NCBI GenBank assembly: GCA_023435705.1
Contig: JAEYRH010000016.1
Coordinates: 248,001-312,000 of the forward strand
DNA: 64,000 nucleotides
Reading direction: 5' to 3'
Source of the DNA: Bacillota bacterium
Lineage (GTDB): Bacteria > Bacillota > Clostridia > Christensenellales > UMGS416
The translations under genes and the position numbers were made by a program. The stretch's first letter is position 1, and each line of letters starts with the position of its first letter. Positions 22,889-31,109 of this stretch are shown piece by piece. The notes under the pieces were generated by a model. That model saw only the letters and a program-made list of their open reading frames with translations, searched no databases and had not been told where the DNA came from.

Positions 22889-24274
22889 ATGGAAGGCAAC
22901 TACATGGAAAAGCTCGTAGCATTATGCAAAGGAAGAGGTTATGTATTCCCCGGGTCGGCAATTTATGGTGGATTGGCAAATTCCTGGGATTATGGCCCCC
23001 TTGGTGTGGAATTCAAAAACAATGTGAAACGCGCCTGGTGGCAGAAATTCGTGCAGGAAAGTCCGTACAACGTGGGTCTCGATTCTGCTATCCTGATGAA
23101 TCCCCAAACCTGGGTGGCGTCCGGTCATGTCGGCAACTTCAACGATCCGCTGATGGATTGCCGCGCCTGCAAGGCTCGGTTCCGTGCGGACAAGCTCATT
23201 GAAGAGCATATGATTGCCAAAGGGGATGACCCTCATCTGGATGGCTGGAACAACGACCAGTTGGAAGGCTATATCCGGGAGCACAACATTGTTTGCCCCG
23301 AATGCGGCAAATTCGATTTTACGTCCATCCGCCGCTTCAACCTGATGTTCAAGACCTTCCAGGGTGTGACAGAAGACAGCAAGTCTGAATTGTATCTGCG
23401 CCCGGAGACCGCACAGGGCATCTTTGTCAATTTCAAGCATGTGCAGCGCTCCACCCGCAAAAAGATACCGTTCGGCATTGGCCAGATCGGCAAATCATTC
23501 CGTAACGAGATCACTCCCGGCAACTTCATCTTTCGTATTCGCGAGTTTGAGCAGATGGAGCTGGAATTCTTTTGCGAGCCAGGCCGCGACATGGAGTGGT
23601 TCCTGTATTGGAAGGATTACTGTGTGAATTGGCTCTACAGCCTGGGCATGAAGAAGGAAAGCGTACGGATGCGCGACCATGAGAAAGAAGAGCTTTCACA
23701 CTACAGCAACGCCACCACCGACATCGAATTCCGCTTCCCCTTCGGTTGGGGTGAGCTTTGGGGTATCGCCGACCGCACAGACTTCGACCTCAAGCAGCAC
23801 AGCCAGCACAGCGGCGAATCCCTCGAATACATTGATCCCGTGACCAATGAGCGCTATATCCCCTATGTGATCGAGCCCAGTCTGGGTGCAGACCGTGTGG
23901 CGCTGGCCTTCCTGTGCGATGCGTATGACGAGGAGGCGCTGGCCGATGGCGACGTGCGAACCGTGCTGCACCTCCACCCTGCCCTCGCGCCTTATAAAGC
24001 GGCCATCCTGCCGCTGCAGAAAAGGTTGGACGAGCCGGCGACGGAGCTTTTCCAGAAATTGAGCAAACGCTTCATGGTGGATTATGACCTGACCGGAAGC
24101 ATCGGCAAGCGTTACCGCCGGCAGGACGAGATCGGTACACCCTATTGCATCACCTATGACTTCGACAGCCTGGAGGACAAAGCTGTGACGATCCGCGACC
24201 GCGACACAATGAAGCAGGAGCGGATCCCGCTGGAAAAGGTGGAGGAATATCTGGCCGAGAGGGTAAAGTTCTAG
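22889..24274 (+). CDS. glyS: Glycyl-tRNA synthetase, alpha2 type
   Basis: This class II synthetase charges tRNA-Gly. The 461-residue, single-chain form is the dimeric type of many Clostridia, Bacillus relatives and eukaryotes, not the two-gene alpha2beta2 form. Motif 1 lies in the YGPLGVEFKNN region. Motif 2 is QIGKSFRNEITPGNFIFRIREFEQMELEFF (cited by position, about residues 195-224), and motif 3 is EPSLGADRVALAFL. Cys pairs at CRACKARF and CPECGKFDF suggest a zinc site. An anticodon-binding domain ends the protein. AAGGAGG precedes the ATG, and the T-box leader makes expression depend on uncharged tRNA-Gly. Confidence 0.97.
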   Translation: MEGNYMEKLVALCKGRGYVFPGSAIYGGLANSWDYGPLGVEFKNNVKRAWWQKFVQESPYNVGLDSAILMNPQTWVASGHVGNFNDPLMDCRACKARFRADKLIEEHMIAKGDDPHLDGWNNDQLEGYIREHNIVCPECGKFDFTSIRRFNLMFKTFQGVTEDSKSELYLRPETAQGIFVNFKHVQRSTRKKIPFGIGQIGKSFRNEITPGNFIFRIREFEQMELEFFCEPGRDMEWFLYWKDYCVNWLYSLGMKKESVRMRDHEKEELSHYSNATTDIEFRFPFGWGELWGIADRTDFDLKQHSQHSGESLEYIDPVTNERYIPYVIEPSLGADRVALAFLCDAYDEEALADGDVRTVLHLHPALAPYKAAILPLQKRLDEPATELFQKLSKRFMVDYDLTGSIGKRYRRQDEIGTPYCITYDFDSLEDKAVTIRDRDTMKQERIPLEKVEEYLAERVKF

Positions 24275-24288
24275 TGAACATGCAAAGG

Positions 24289-24320
24289 GGCGGATCCGAA
24301 AACGATCCGCCTCTTTTATT
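24289..24320 (+). terminator. glyS terminator
   Basis: GGCGGATC, 7-base loop, GATCCGCC, then TCTTTTATTT, 15 bases after the stop. Confidence 0.85.
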
Positions 24321-24336
24321 TCCCATCATGTTGATC

Positions 24337-24825
24337 TTATTGAAGAAAATACTCAAGCGCCTGCAGGCTGATCACCGGTCGGAGCAATTGAATCCGTTTG
24401 ATCTCATCTGCGCTCACACCGGCCACGCCGTGTTGCAACAACGAAGCGCCATAGCCCATCTCCACGGCGCCGTTATAGGTGAACAGCACGCAGTATTCTG
24501 CTGCAAAGCCGCTAACCACAACAAAGTCCACACCCTTTTCTTCCAAAACTTCAGCAAGGTTCGTTTTCCAGAACGCATTGTTGTATTCCTTATGGATGAC
24601 AATATCAGTTTCATCCCGGTTGATTGATGGCACTACAGCAAATCCGTCATGCCCCGGGCCACCAGATACCTCAATATCCTGAACCATGATGACCGGCAGC
24701 CCTTTCTTGCGAAACAATTGCGCGGCCTCATTGATATAGTCAACAGCATAATCAAACTCGGCCTGGTATCGGCAATCCTCGCGACAGCCCAACTGCATAT
24801 CGATGATCAGTAAAGCAACGCCCAT
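24337..24825 (-). CDS. Cysteine hydrolase, isochorismatase family
   Basis: This 162-residue alpha/beta hydrolase belongs to the nicotinamidase/isochorismatase superfamily. The proposed Asp-Lys-Cys triad is Asp9 (LLIIDMQ), a Lys in the DIVIHKEYNNAFWKTNL segment and Cys in GFAAEYCVLFTY. No metal-binding His cluster typical of nicotinamidase is obvious, so the substrate is open. It is the last gene of the fba-pyk operon, 12 bases after the preceding gene. Confidence 0.85.
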   Translation of the reverse strand: MGVALLIIDMQLGCREDCRYQAEFDYAVDYINEAAQLFRKKGLPVIMVQDIEVSGGPGHDGFAVVPSINRDETDIVIHKEYNNAFWKTNLAEVLEEKGVDFVVVSGFAAEYCVLFTYNGAVEMGYGASLLQHGVAGVSADEIKRIQLLRPVISLQALEYFLQ

Positions 24826-24837
24826 CCGGAACCCTCC

Positions 24838-25392
24838 TCAACTGAAACGTACTTCATCAAACATCTCAGAGCTTAGCACCTCCAGCATGACCTCCATCTC
24901 AGAGCAGCAGGTGATGCTTGTGATATCTGCAAGCAGAATGGTTGAAATGCCATCATTCTTTCCGAACTCAGATACCTGCTTGATGATACAACGCTCCGTG
25001 TCCAGTTCGTCCACAAAACCTACTGCATCATAAGTGCCGCTGTCAAGCAGGTCGATCGCCGCGATTCGGTTATTCGTATGGCAGAATTCCAAAAGACTGT
25101 AAACCAGATATTGGTCTGCGGTGAAAACATCTGGCTTTTCATTATAATACCGCATTAACGCGTTGATCTTTCGCAAATAGACACTGTCTTCATCGATGCG
25201 AACGACACTGTCAAGCTCAATCAGAAGCAATCCATTGAGCTTTCCATATTTGGATACTGATGAAAGGATCAGAAAGTCGTCATCCACGGCAAGAGCAATA
25301 CCAACATCAAACTTGGATAAATCCTGCCGGTTGGTATATACGCCAATCAGTTTTTTGTCTTCCTGACAGCGTCTTAATAGATCGGAAAACAT
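24838..25392 (-). CDS. Unknown protein with two internal beta-rich repeats
   Basis: I do not recognise this 184-residue protein. Its two halves resemble each other: KYGKLNGLLLIELDSVVRID in the first half aligns with EFGKNDGISTILLADITSIT in the second, each preceded by a hydrophobic strand pair (ALAVDDDFLILSSVS; GFVDELDTERCIIKQVS). This suggests a tandem small beta-barrel, such as an Sm-like or SH3-like fold, joined by a helical linker. There is no signal peptide or membrane segment. It lies 15 bases after pyk and 12 before the hydrolase, so it is part of the glycolytic operon; a regulatory or ligand-binding role is only a guess. Confidence 0.7.
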   Translation of the reverse strand: MFSDLLRRCQEDKKLIGVYTNRQDLSKFDVGIALAVDDDFLILSSVSKYGKLNGLLLIELDSVVRIDEDSVYLRKINALMRYYNEKPDVFTADQYLVYSLLEFCHTNNRIAAIDLLDSGTYDAVGFVDELDTERCIIKQVSEFGKNDGISTILLADITSITCCSEMEVMLEVLSSEMFDEVRFS

Positions 25393-25407
25393 GGTTCCTC
25401 CATTAGG

Positions 25408-27171
25408 TTATAAGAGCTTTGCGTTGCCGTTGTAGACATACCCAGTGCTTGGATCCACGGTAACATACATGCCGTCCCGCAACACCTCATAGAGGTTTGC
25501 GGCGTTGAAAATCACCGGGATATCAAGCGCCAGGCCTACTACGGCTGCGTGCGCATTTGGGTTGGCATCACGGGTGATAATGGCAGCCGCCTTCTTCATG
25601 AAGGGCAGCATTGAGTTGTCGGTGGATTCTACCGCAAGAATATATCCCTCTTCAAACTTCTCCCGCGCATCGATCGAGCAGGAGGCCATGCAGATCATTC
25701 CATATGCCGGCCGATCTCCCACTCCCCTGCCCTTGATCAGAATATCGCCCACATGATGGATCTTGATCAGGTTTGTGGTGCCAGCCTGACCCACAGGCAC
25801 GCCGGCTGTGATCACGATGATGTCGCCGCTGCGGGTCACGCCTGCGTTGATCGCAGCATGCACGGAGTCATCGATCATCTCATCGGTATTGCTTGCCTTT
25901 GACGTCATGATCGGAAGAACGCCCCACACCAGCGTCAAGTGCCGAAAAGTTTGAGGCTCTGTTGTGGTGGCCAGGATTGGGCATCCGGGGCGATGGTTTG
26001 CCACAGCCATCGCCGTGCTGCCAGTCACAGTGCAAGTAACAATCGCAGAAGCCTCAAGATCCATGGCCGACATACACACCGCATGGCTGATCGCGCCGGT
26101 GACGGTCACAAGTTTCCCCACGTTTTTCATATGGTGAGAAAAACGCTCATGATAATCAATGGAACGTTCCATTCTCTCGGCAATGCGTGCCATTGTCTCC
26201 AAAGACTCCACAGGATATTTTCCTGCAGCCGTCTCACCTGACAGCATGATGCAGTCTGCGCCTTGTTGCACTGCTTCTGCCACGTCACTGACCTCAGCGC
26301 GTGTTGGCCGTGGGTTGCGGATCATGGAATCAAGCATTTGTGTGGCGATGATCACAGGCGTGTTGTGCAATGCACAGATGTTGACGATCCGGCTTTGCTC
26401 GATCGGAACATCCTCCGCCGGTATCTCCACACCCATGTCTCCGCGGGCAACCATCAATGCATCGGCAACTGAAACAATATCCTCGACGTTATTGAGCCCC
26501 TCCCGGTTCTCAATTTTTGCGATGATCCGAATGTGCCGCCCGCCATGCTCCTCCAGAAATTGCCTGATCTCCAGGATGTCCTGAGCCTTTCTGGTAAACG
26601 AAGCAGCAACAAAGTCCACACCTTGTTCAATTCCAAAGATGAGGTCCGCCATATCCAGATCTGTCATGCTTGGCAGCGACAGAGTGACTCCGGGCACTGT
26701 CAACTTCTTATGTGATGATATTTCGCCAGTATTCATGACGGTGCAGAGTATGGTCTGACTGTCTGGCACGGCATTGACCTGCAGCACGATCAAGCCATCA
26801 TCCAGCAACACTGTGTCTCCTGGTTTCACATCCTGCGGCAAGCCTGGGAAACTGATGTGGGCGCGCTCCGCCGTGCAGGGGACATCAAGTGTTGTGAGTG
26901 TAAAGGATTGCCCTTCCACTAGCGTTACAGGGCCTTCTGAGTATTGGCCGAGCCTTAACTCAGGCCCCTTGGTATCAAGCAAAATTGAAAGCGGCAGGTT
27001 CAGTCGCTCTCGAACACGCTTGATTGCAGTGATGACTTTCCCATGTGATTCATGGTCTCCATGGGAGAAATTCAACCTGCAACAATTCATCCCGCCGCGT
27101 GCCAGCTTTTCTAGCATTTGCTCATTGGCGGTGGCAGGCCCGATCGTGCAGATTATCTTGGTGCGTCTCAT
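25408..27171 (-). CDS. pyk: Pyruvate kinase with C-terminal PEP-utiliser-type domain
   Basis: Pyruvate kinase transfers phosphate from PEP to ADP in the last glycolytic step. The 587-residue length equals the Bacillus form with an extra C-terminal domain. Visible are TKIICTIGPAT at the N-terminus, the Mg/K active-site block IIAKIENREGLNN with its catalytic Lys, MVARGDMGVEIP, and the adenine/substrate helix MLDSMIRNPRPTRAEVSDVA. The extra domain (about residues 480-587) has the swivelling phosphohistidine-domain pattern TRDANPNAHAAVVGLALDIP but lacks the usual catalytic His motif. GGAGG precedes the ATG. It follows fba by 20 bases. Confidence 0.97.
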   Translation of the reverse strand: MRRTKIICTIGPATANEQMLEKLARGGMNCCRLNFSHGDHESHGKVITAIKRVRERLNLPLSILLDTKGPELRLGQYSEGPVTLVEGQSFTLTTLDVPCTAERAHISFPGLPQDVKPGDTVLLDDGLIVLQVNAVPDSQTILCTVMNTGEISSHKKLTVPGVTLSLPSMTDLDMADLIFGIEQGVDFVAASFTRKAQDILEIRQFLEEHGGRHIRIIAKIENREGLNNVEDIVSVADALMVARGDMGVEIPAEDVPIEQSRIVNICALHNTPVIIATQMLDSMIRNPRPTRAEVSDVAEAVQQGADCIMLSGETAAGKYPVESLETMARIAERMERSIDYHERFSHHMKNVGKLVTVTGAISHAVCMSAMDLEASAIVTCTVTGSTAMAVANHRPGCPILATTTEPQTFRHLTLVWGVLPIMTSKASNTDEMIDDSVHAAINAGVTRSGDIIVITAGVPVGQAGTTNLIKIHHVGDILIKGRGVGDRPAYGMICMASCSIDAREKFEEGYILAVESTDNSMLPFMKKAAAIITRDANPNAHAAVVGLALDIPVIFNAANLYEVLRDGMYVTVDPSTGYVYNGNAKLL

Positions 27172-27191
27172 GATTCCTCCGCGTGTTCAGC

Positions 27192-28046
27192 TCAAGCTTT
27201 GTTATTCGAACCACACACCGCGATACGCTCACACACCTGCGCGAACACCGCGTCCCGCGCGGGCTTCAGGAACTGTTTGGGATCAAACCCATCCGGATGG
27301 TCCGCCAACGCCTGGCGCATGCCTCGTGTGAACGCCTGACGCAGCTCTGTGGCGAAATTCACCTTGCAGATGCCGCGGGCCACGCACTCGCGGACTGCAT
27401 CATCAGAAAGCCCCGATGATCCATGGAGCACCAGCGGAATCGAAACAACAGCCCTTATGGCAGAGAGCCTGTCTATGTCAAGACGTGGTTCGACTTTATA
27501 CACGCCATGGGCTGTGCCAATAGCTACCGCCAACGAATCGATTCCGGTCTCAAAGACAAAGCGAGCTGCTTCATCCGGATCGGTATAGCCGGGGTCTTTC
27601 ACTTCATGCTCGTCTTCTTTACCGCCCACTTTGCCCAACTCAGCTTCCACTGGCACATCAAAATCACGAGCGGCTTCCACCACCCGTCTGACCACCGCGA
27701 TGTTTTCATCCAGCGGAAGTTTGGAGCCATCCATCATCACTGAGGAATAGCCGGCGGCCAGCGCGGCTTTCGCAGATTCCACACTATCTCCATGATCCAG
27801 ATGAAGGGCAACTGGCACGGTTGCTGAGTCCGCCAACGCGCGCACAATGCCGTAAAACACTGAGGGCGGTGCATAACGGGCGGTTGACGATGTGGTGGCC
27901 ATCATTACAGGTGAGCGCATTTTTTCAGCGGCAGCCACAACAGCCTGGGCCATTTCCATGTTTTCTATGTTGAATGCTCCAATTGCGTATTTCCCCTTTT
28001 GAGCATCAAGCAGCATTTGGCGGGTGGTAACGTATGGCATATTCAT
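27192..28046 (-). CDS. fba: Fructose-bisphosphate aldolase, class II
   Basis: This zinc-dependent aldolase cleaves fructose-1,6-bisphosphate to triose phosphates. The 284-residue protein has the first metal/substrate motif VALHLDHGDS (catalytic Asp and zinc His), the acidic EAELGKVGG segment, the zinc histidine in AIGTAHGVYK, and LVLHGSSGLSDDAV near the phosphate-binding end. It is the first gene of the fba-pyk operon and has a good promoter. A tagatose-bisphosphate aldolase function is possible within this subfamily, but the glycolytic neighbour favours FBA. Confidence 0.94.
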   Translation of the reverse strand: MNMPYVTTRQMLLDAQKGKYAIGAFNIENMEMAQAVVAAAEKMRSPVMMATTSSTARYAPPSVFYGIVRALADSATVPVALHLDHGDSVESAKAALAAGYSSVMMDGSKLPLDENIAVVRRVVEAARDFDVPVEAELGKVGGKEDEHEVKDPGYTDPDEAARFVFETGIDSLAVAIGTAHGVYKVEPRLDIDRLSAIRAVVSIPLVLHGSSGLSDDAVRECVARGICKVNFATELRQAFTRGMRQALADHPDGFDPKQFLKPARDAVFAQVCERIAVCGSNNKA

Positions 28047-28075
28047 CCTCCACTTTTTTGGTACAAATCACAGAT

Positions 28076-28104
28076 ATTATAATGTTGTTCACCACGCATG
28101 GCAA
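28076..28104 (-). promoter_or_regulatory. Promoter of the fba-pyk operon
   Basis: Minus strand TTGCCA (28104-28099), 17 bases, TATAAT (28081-28076). GGAGG follows before the fba start at 28046. Confidence 0.8.
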
Positions 28105-28130
28105 TCACAACATCAGGAAACGAAAAAGAT

Positions 28131-28162
28131 GTATAAAAGCGGGCTGTATGCCCGCTTTTTTA
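28131..28162 (-). terminator. Bidirectional terminator behind the phosphohexomutase gene
   Basis: AAAAGCGGGC, loop TGTAT, GCCCGCTTTT (10 bp, perfect), flanked by A and T runs on both sides. It is three bases past the stop of the gene at 28165. Confidence 0.85.
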
Positions 28163-28164
28163 TG

Positions 28165-29856
28165 TCATTTTGCATATTGTTTGAAGTAACTGCCCATTTC
28201 AGCCAATCGTTTTTCTGCTTCCGCCATGGAGTGACCCTGCGAACAGAAATAAAACTTACATTTTGGTTCTGTGCCCGAAGGTCGCACTGCCGCCCATGAG
28301 CCATCATTCAGAATGTATTTTAGTGCATCTGTCTTCGGCAGTGTTATGGCTTCCTGCTCACTGCCAATCATGCGGATGCCGGTGCTATAATCCTCATAGA
28401 CAGCCACTGCTACACCAGCCAGTTCTTTTGGTGGATTTTTGCGCAAGCTTTTCATGATTTCCGCAATCCGGGCTGTACCTGCGGCGCCTTCCAGCGTGAT
28501 CGCCAGTTGGCCCTCAACAAAATAACCGTACTGGGCAAAAATTCCATCCAGCACATCCATCAGCGTCTTGCCTTGAGACTTATAGTATGCAGCTGCCTCA
28601 CACATCATCAGCACAGCCTGTATGGCGTCTTTGTCTCTTGCAATGGGGCTAATGAGATAGCCATAGCTTTCCTCATATCCAAACACATAGGTATACTCTC
28701 CGCTTTTCTCATAGGCGTGGATGCGGCTGCCGATGAACTTAAAGCCTGTCAACGTCTTTTCGACCGCCATTCCATATGCCTTGGCAATGCGATCACCCAG
28801 GTCGCTGGTCACTATCGTGTTAATCACTATGCCATTCGCCGGCAGTGTGCCACGTGCTTTTCGCTGGCTTAAGATATACTCCAGCAGAATCGCGCCTCCC
28901 TGGTTTCCGCTCAGATACTCATATTTGCCATTTCGAAGCACAGCAACGCCCAAACGATCTGCATCAGGATCAGTCGTGATCACAAGATCTGCCTTGCAGG
29001 CCTCTGCCTTTGCCACAGCCAGTTCAAACGCGGCCTTATCTTCCGGGTTTGGATTCCTGGTATTGGAAAACTCCGGGTCTGGATTTGCCTGCTCTTCCAC
29101 AACAACCAGGTCATATCCCAACCTTGTGAGTACGTTTCTTACCGGTATGTTTGCTGTGCCGTGCTGTGGAGAAAACACTACCCGCAGTCTGGATTTATCC
29201 ACGCCTCCATCCAGTTGAATTGCCAGTACAGCTTGATAATATGCCTCATCCAGTTCCGCACCAATGGTCTGAATCAACGGCCCAGCTTGTTCCACCGTCA
29301 AGCTTCGGATATGCAGCTCATCGTCAATGGCGTTGATACGGGCTGTCACTAAGTCGCTCAGTTGGGGGATTAACTGGCAGCCAGAGTTGTCATACAGCTT
29401 ATAGCCATTGTATTGCGGGGGGTTGTGGGAAGCGGTGATCATGATGCCACCGAAACACTTCAATTCTCGCACTGCAAATGAGAGTTCCGGAGTGGGCCGC
29501 AAGCTGTCAAACACCCAAGCCTTGATGCCATTGGCTGCCAATACACCAGCGACATCCATTGTGAACTCCCTTGACATCCTGCGGTTGTCATGCGAAATTG
29601 CAACACCGGCAGCCATGGCCGCAGGCCCTGCTTCGCGGATGTAGTGCGCAAAGCCTTGTGTGGCCTTGCGCACTGTATAGATATTCATCCTGGCTGTGCC
29701 GGCTCCCAAAACGCCGCGCATGCCCCCTGTGCCAAACTCCAGATTGGTTGAAAAGCGCTCCTGCGCCTGGTCCTCAGTCAAGGATGAAACTTCTTCACGA
29801 ATGGCAACATCAGTAGCTCCATTTTTCCAGTGTTCCCAGCGGGATTTCCAATCCAT
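28165..29856 (-). CDS. Phosphoglucomutase/phosphomannomutase (alpha-D-phosphohexomutase)
   Basis: This enzyme interconverts hexose-1- and hexose-6-phosphates. The 563-residue protein has the phosphoserine loop GIMITASHNPPQYNGYK, the Mg site DPDADRLGVA, the sugar-specificity loop GYEESYGY and the phosphate-binding loop VRPSGTEPKCKFY. Size and motifs match the PgcA-type enzymes of Bacillota, which can act on glucose and mannose phosphates. ATG at 29856 with GAGGTG upstream is preferred over an earlier frame extension. It directly follows a GH130 phosphorylase whose product would be a sugar-1-phosphate, so the pair makes metabolic sense. Confidence 0.93.
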   Translation of the reverse strand: MDWKSRWEHWKNGATDVAIREEVSSLTEDQAQERFSTNLEFGTGGMRGVLGAGTARMNIYTVRKATQGFAHYIREAGPAAMAAGVAISHDNRRMSREFTMDVAGVLAANGIKAWVFDSLRPTPELSFAVRELKCFGGIMITASHNPPQYNGYKLYDNSGCQLIPQLSDLVTARINAIDDELHIRSLTVEQAGPLIQTIGAELDEAYYQAVLAIQLDGGVDKSRLRVVFSPQHGTANIPVRNVLTRLGYDLVVVEEQANPDPEFSNTRNPNPEDKAAFELAVAKAEACKADLVITTDPDADRLGVAVLRNGKYEYLSGNQGGAILLEYILSQRKARGTLPANGIVINTIVTSDLGDRIAKAYGMAVEKTLTGFKFIGSRIHAYEKSGEYTYVFGYEESYGYLISPIARDKDAIQAVLMMCEAAAYYKSQGKTLMDVLDGIFAQYGYFVEGQLAITLEGAAGTARIAEIMKSLRKNPPKELAGVAVAVYEDYSTGIRMIGSEQEAITLPKTDALKYILNDGSWAAVRPSGTEPKCKFYFCSQGHSMAEAEKRLAEMGSYFKQYAK

Positions 29857-29882
29857 ACGATGCACCTCTATATTCAATAAGC

Positions 29883-30890
29883 TCATTTACCAAAGTCAGA
29901 ATCTCCGCTCCCAAGGAGCGAATGGCTTTTTATATAGTCTACAAGCGAAGTCACTTCCGCAAACGCAATGCCGGTGCAGGTATCAGCGCATCCATAATAG
30001 ATTGCGATTCTGCCGGTAGCAGTGTCCGTCAGAGCTGCGCATGGGAAGACCACATTATCTACAAAACCTGTGGTTTCATATGGTGCCTCCGGTGGCAGCA
30101 GTGCATCTCCGCAGCGATAAAGCACGCGGCTTGGTTCATCCAAATCGAGAATTGCTGCGCCAATGCTATATACATACCCATTGCATGTTCTGCTTACACC
30201 ATGATACAGCAGCAACCAACCCTCATCTGTTTCGATCACGGTGCCTGCGCCAATTTTTAAGTCCTGCCACCAACCGGAGGCACCTCGGCTCATCACTTTA
30301 CGGTGCCTGCCCCAATAAACCAGGTCGGGGCTTTCGCTGATGTAGATGTCACCAAACGGAGTGTGGCCGGAGTCACTGGGCCTTGTTAGCATGCGGTATG
30401 TGCCGTTGATCTTTCGTGGGAACAGCACACCATTGCGGTTGAAGGGAATAAACGGGTTTTCAAGCCTGGTGAATACCGTGAAGTCATCGGTGACACCCAT
30501 CCCAAGCGCTGCTCCGCCGAAATCCACACACCACACGATATAGAAGCGCCCGTCCAACGGGATAACGCGAGGGTCATAGGCATAATTGGGTGTCCAAATA
30601 TTTCCTTTATCATCTTGCCACTGGATCGGTGTCGTTGAGATGTCCCAATGAAGCCCGTCTTTACTGAACCCTGCGTGGAGCCTGGCAACGCCATCTCTGC
30701 CATCAGCACGAAAAACACCGGCAAACCCGTCTTGAAATGGAACAACGGCACTGTTATAAGTCCGTTTAGCTTTGAAGTTCACATTTCTTCCAATGATCGG
30801 GTTACCCGAAAAACGCCAGACTGGTTCATCTGAGCCGGCTGGCCTGTCTTCCCATGGTATGATTGGCAGATCATGACCGATGATACGCAT
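29883..30890 (-). CDS. Glycoside phosphorylase, GH130 family (beta-mannoside phosphorylase-like)
   Basis: GH130 enzymes split beta-mannosides with inorganic phosphate, releasing alpha-mannose-1-phosphate. This 335-residue protein has the five-bladed beta-propeller pattern: an early RFSGNPIIGRN strand, RTYNSAVVPFQDGFAGVFRADGR-type motif (cited by position, residues 43-65), AYDPRVIPLDGRFYIVWC with the candidate catalytic Asp, and WLLLYHGVSRTCNGYVYSIG. ATG at 30890 is chosen; the frame extends 11 codons further. There is no signal peptide, so it is cytoplasmic and would act on imported oligosaccharides. The exact linkage and chain length cannot be told. Confidence 0.85.
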   Translation of the reverse strand: MRIIGHDLPIIPWEDRPAGSDEPVWRFSGNPIIGRNVNFKAKRTYNSAVVPFQDGFAGVFRADGRDGVARLHAGFSKDGLHWDISTTPIQWQDDKGNIWTPNYAYDPRVIPLDGRFYIVWCVDFGGAALGMGVTDDFTVFTRLENPFIPFNRNGVLFPRKINGTYRMLTRPSDSGHTPFGDIYISESPDLVYWGRHRKVMSRGASGWWQDLKIGAGTVIETDEGWLLLYHGVSRTCNGYVYSIGAAILDLDEPSRVLYRCGDALLPPEAPYETTGFVDNVVFPCAALTDTATGRIAIYYGCADTCTGIAFAEVTSLVDYIKSHSLLGSGDSDFGK

Positions 30891-30928
30891 GGTTTTCTTT
30901 CCCCCTAGCCAGCTTTCGTGCAATATGA

Positions 30929-30957
30929 ATCATACTATCAAACCCAATTTTATGCAA
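30929..30957 (-). promoter_or_regulatory. Predicted promoter of the GH130-phosphohexomutase operon
   Basis: Minus strand TTGCAT (30957-30952), 17 bases, TATGAT (30934-30929), 39 bases before the GH130 start. Confidence 0.65.
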
Positions 30958-31109
30958 GAATCAGGGGGCTTTCTGCTGGTTATACCATATCTGCTTGGCT
31001 GTGTGGCATAGTCTTCACGATATCAGAAATTATGCCAATAACAAATAATGGGAACTGTTGTATAATGAATTTCATCTAAGTATTGCATGAACTCCGAAGG
31101 AGAATATCG

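Noticed and set aside
24338..24825. Calling the cysteine hydrolase a nicotinamidase (PncA).
   Set aside because: The Asp-Lys-Cys pattern fits the superfamily, but the metal-binding Asp/His set of nicotinamidase is not apparent.
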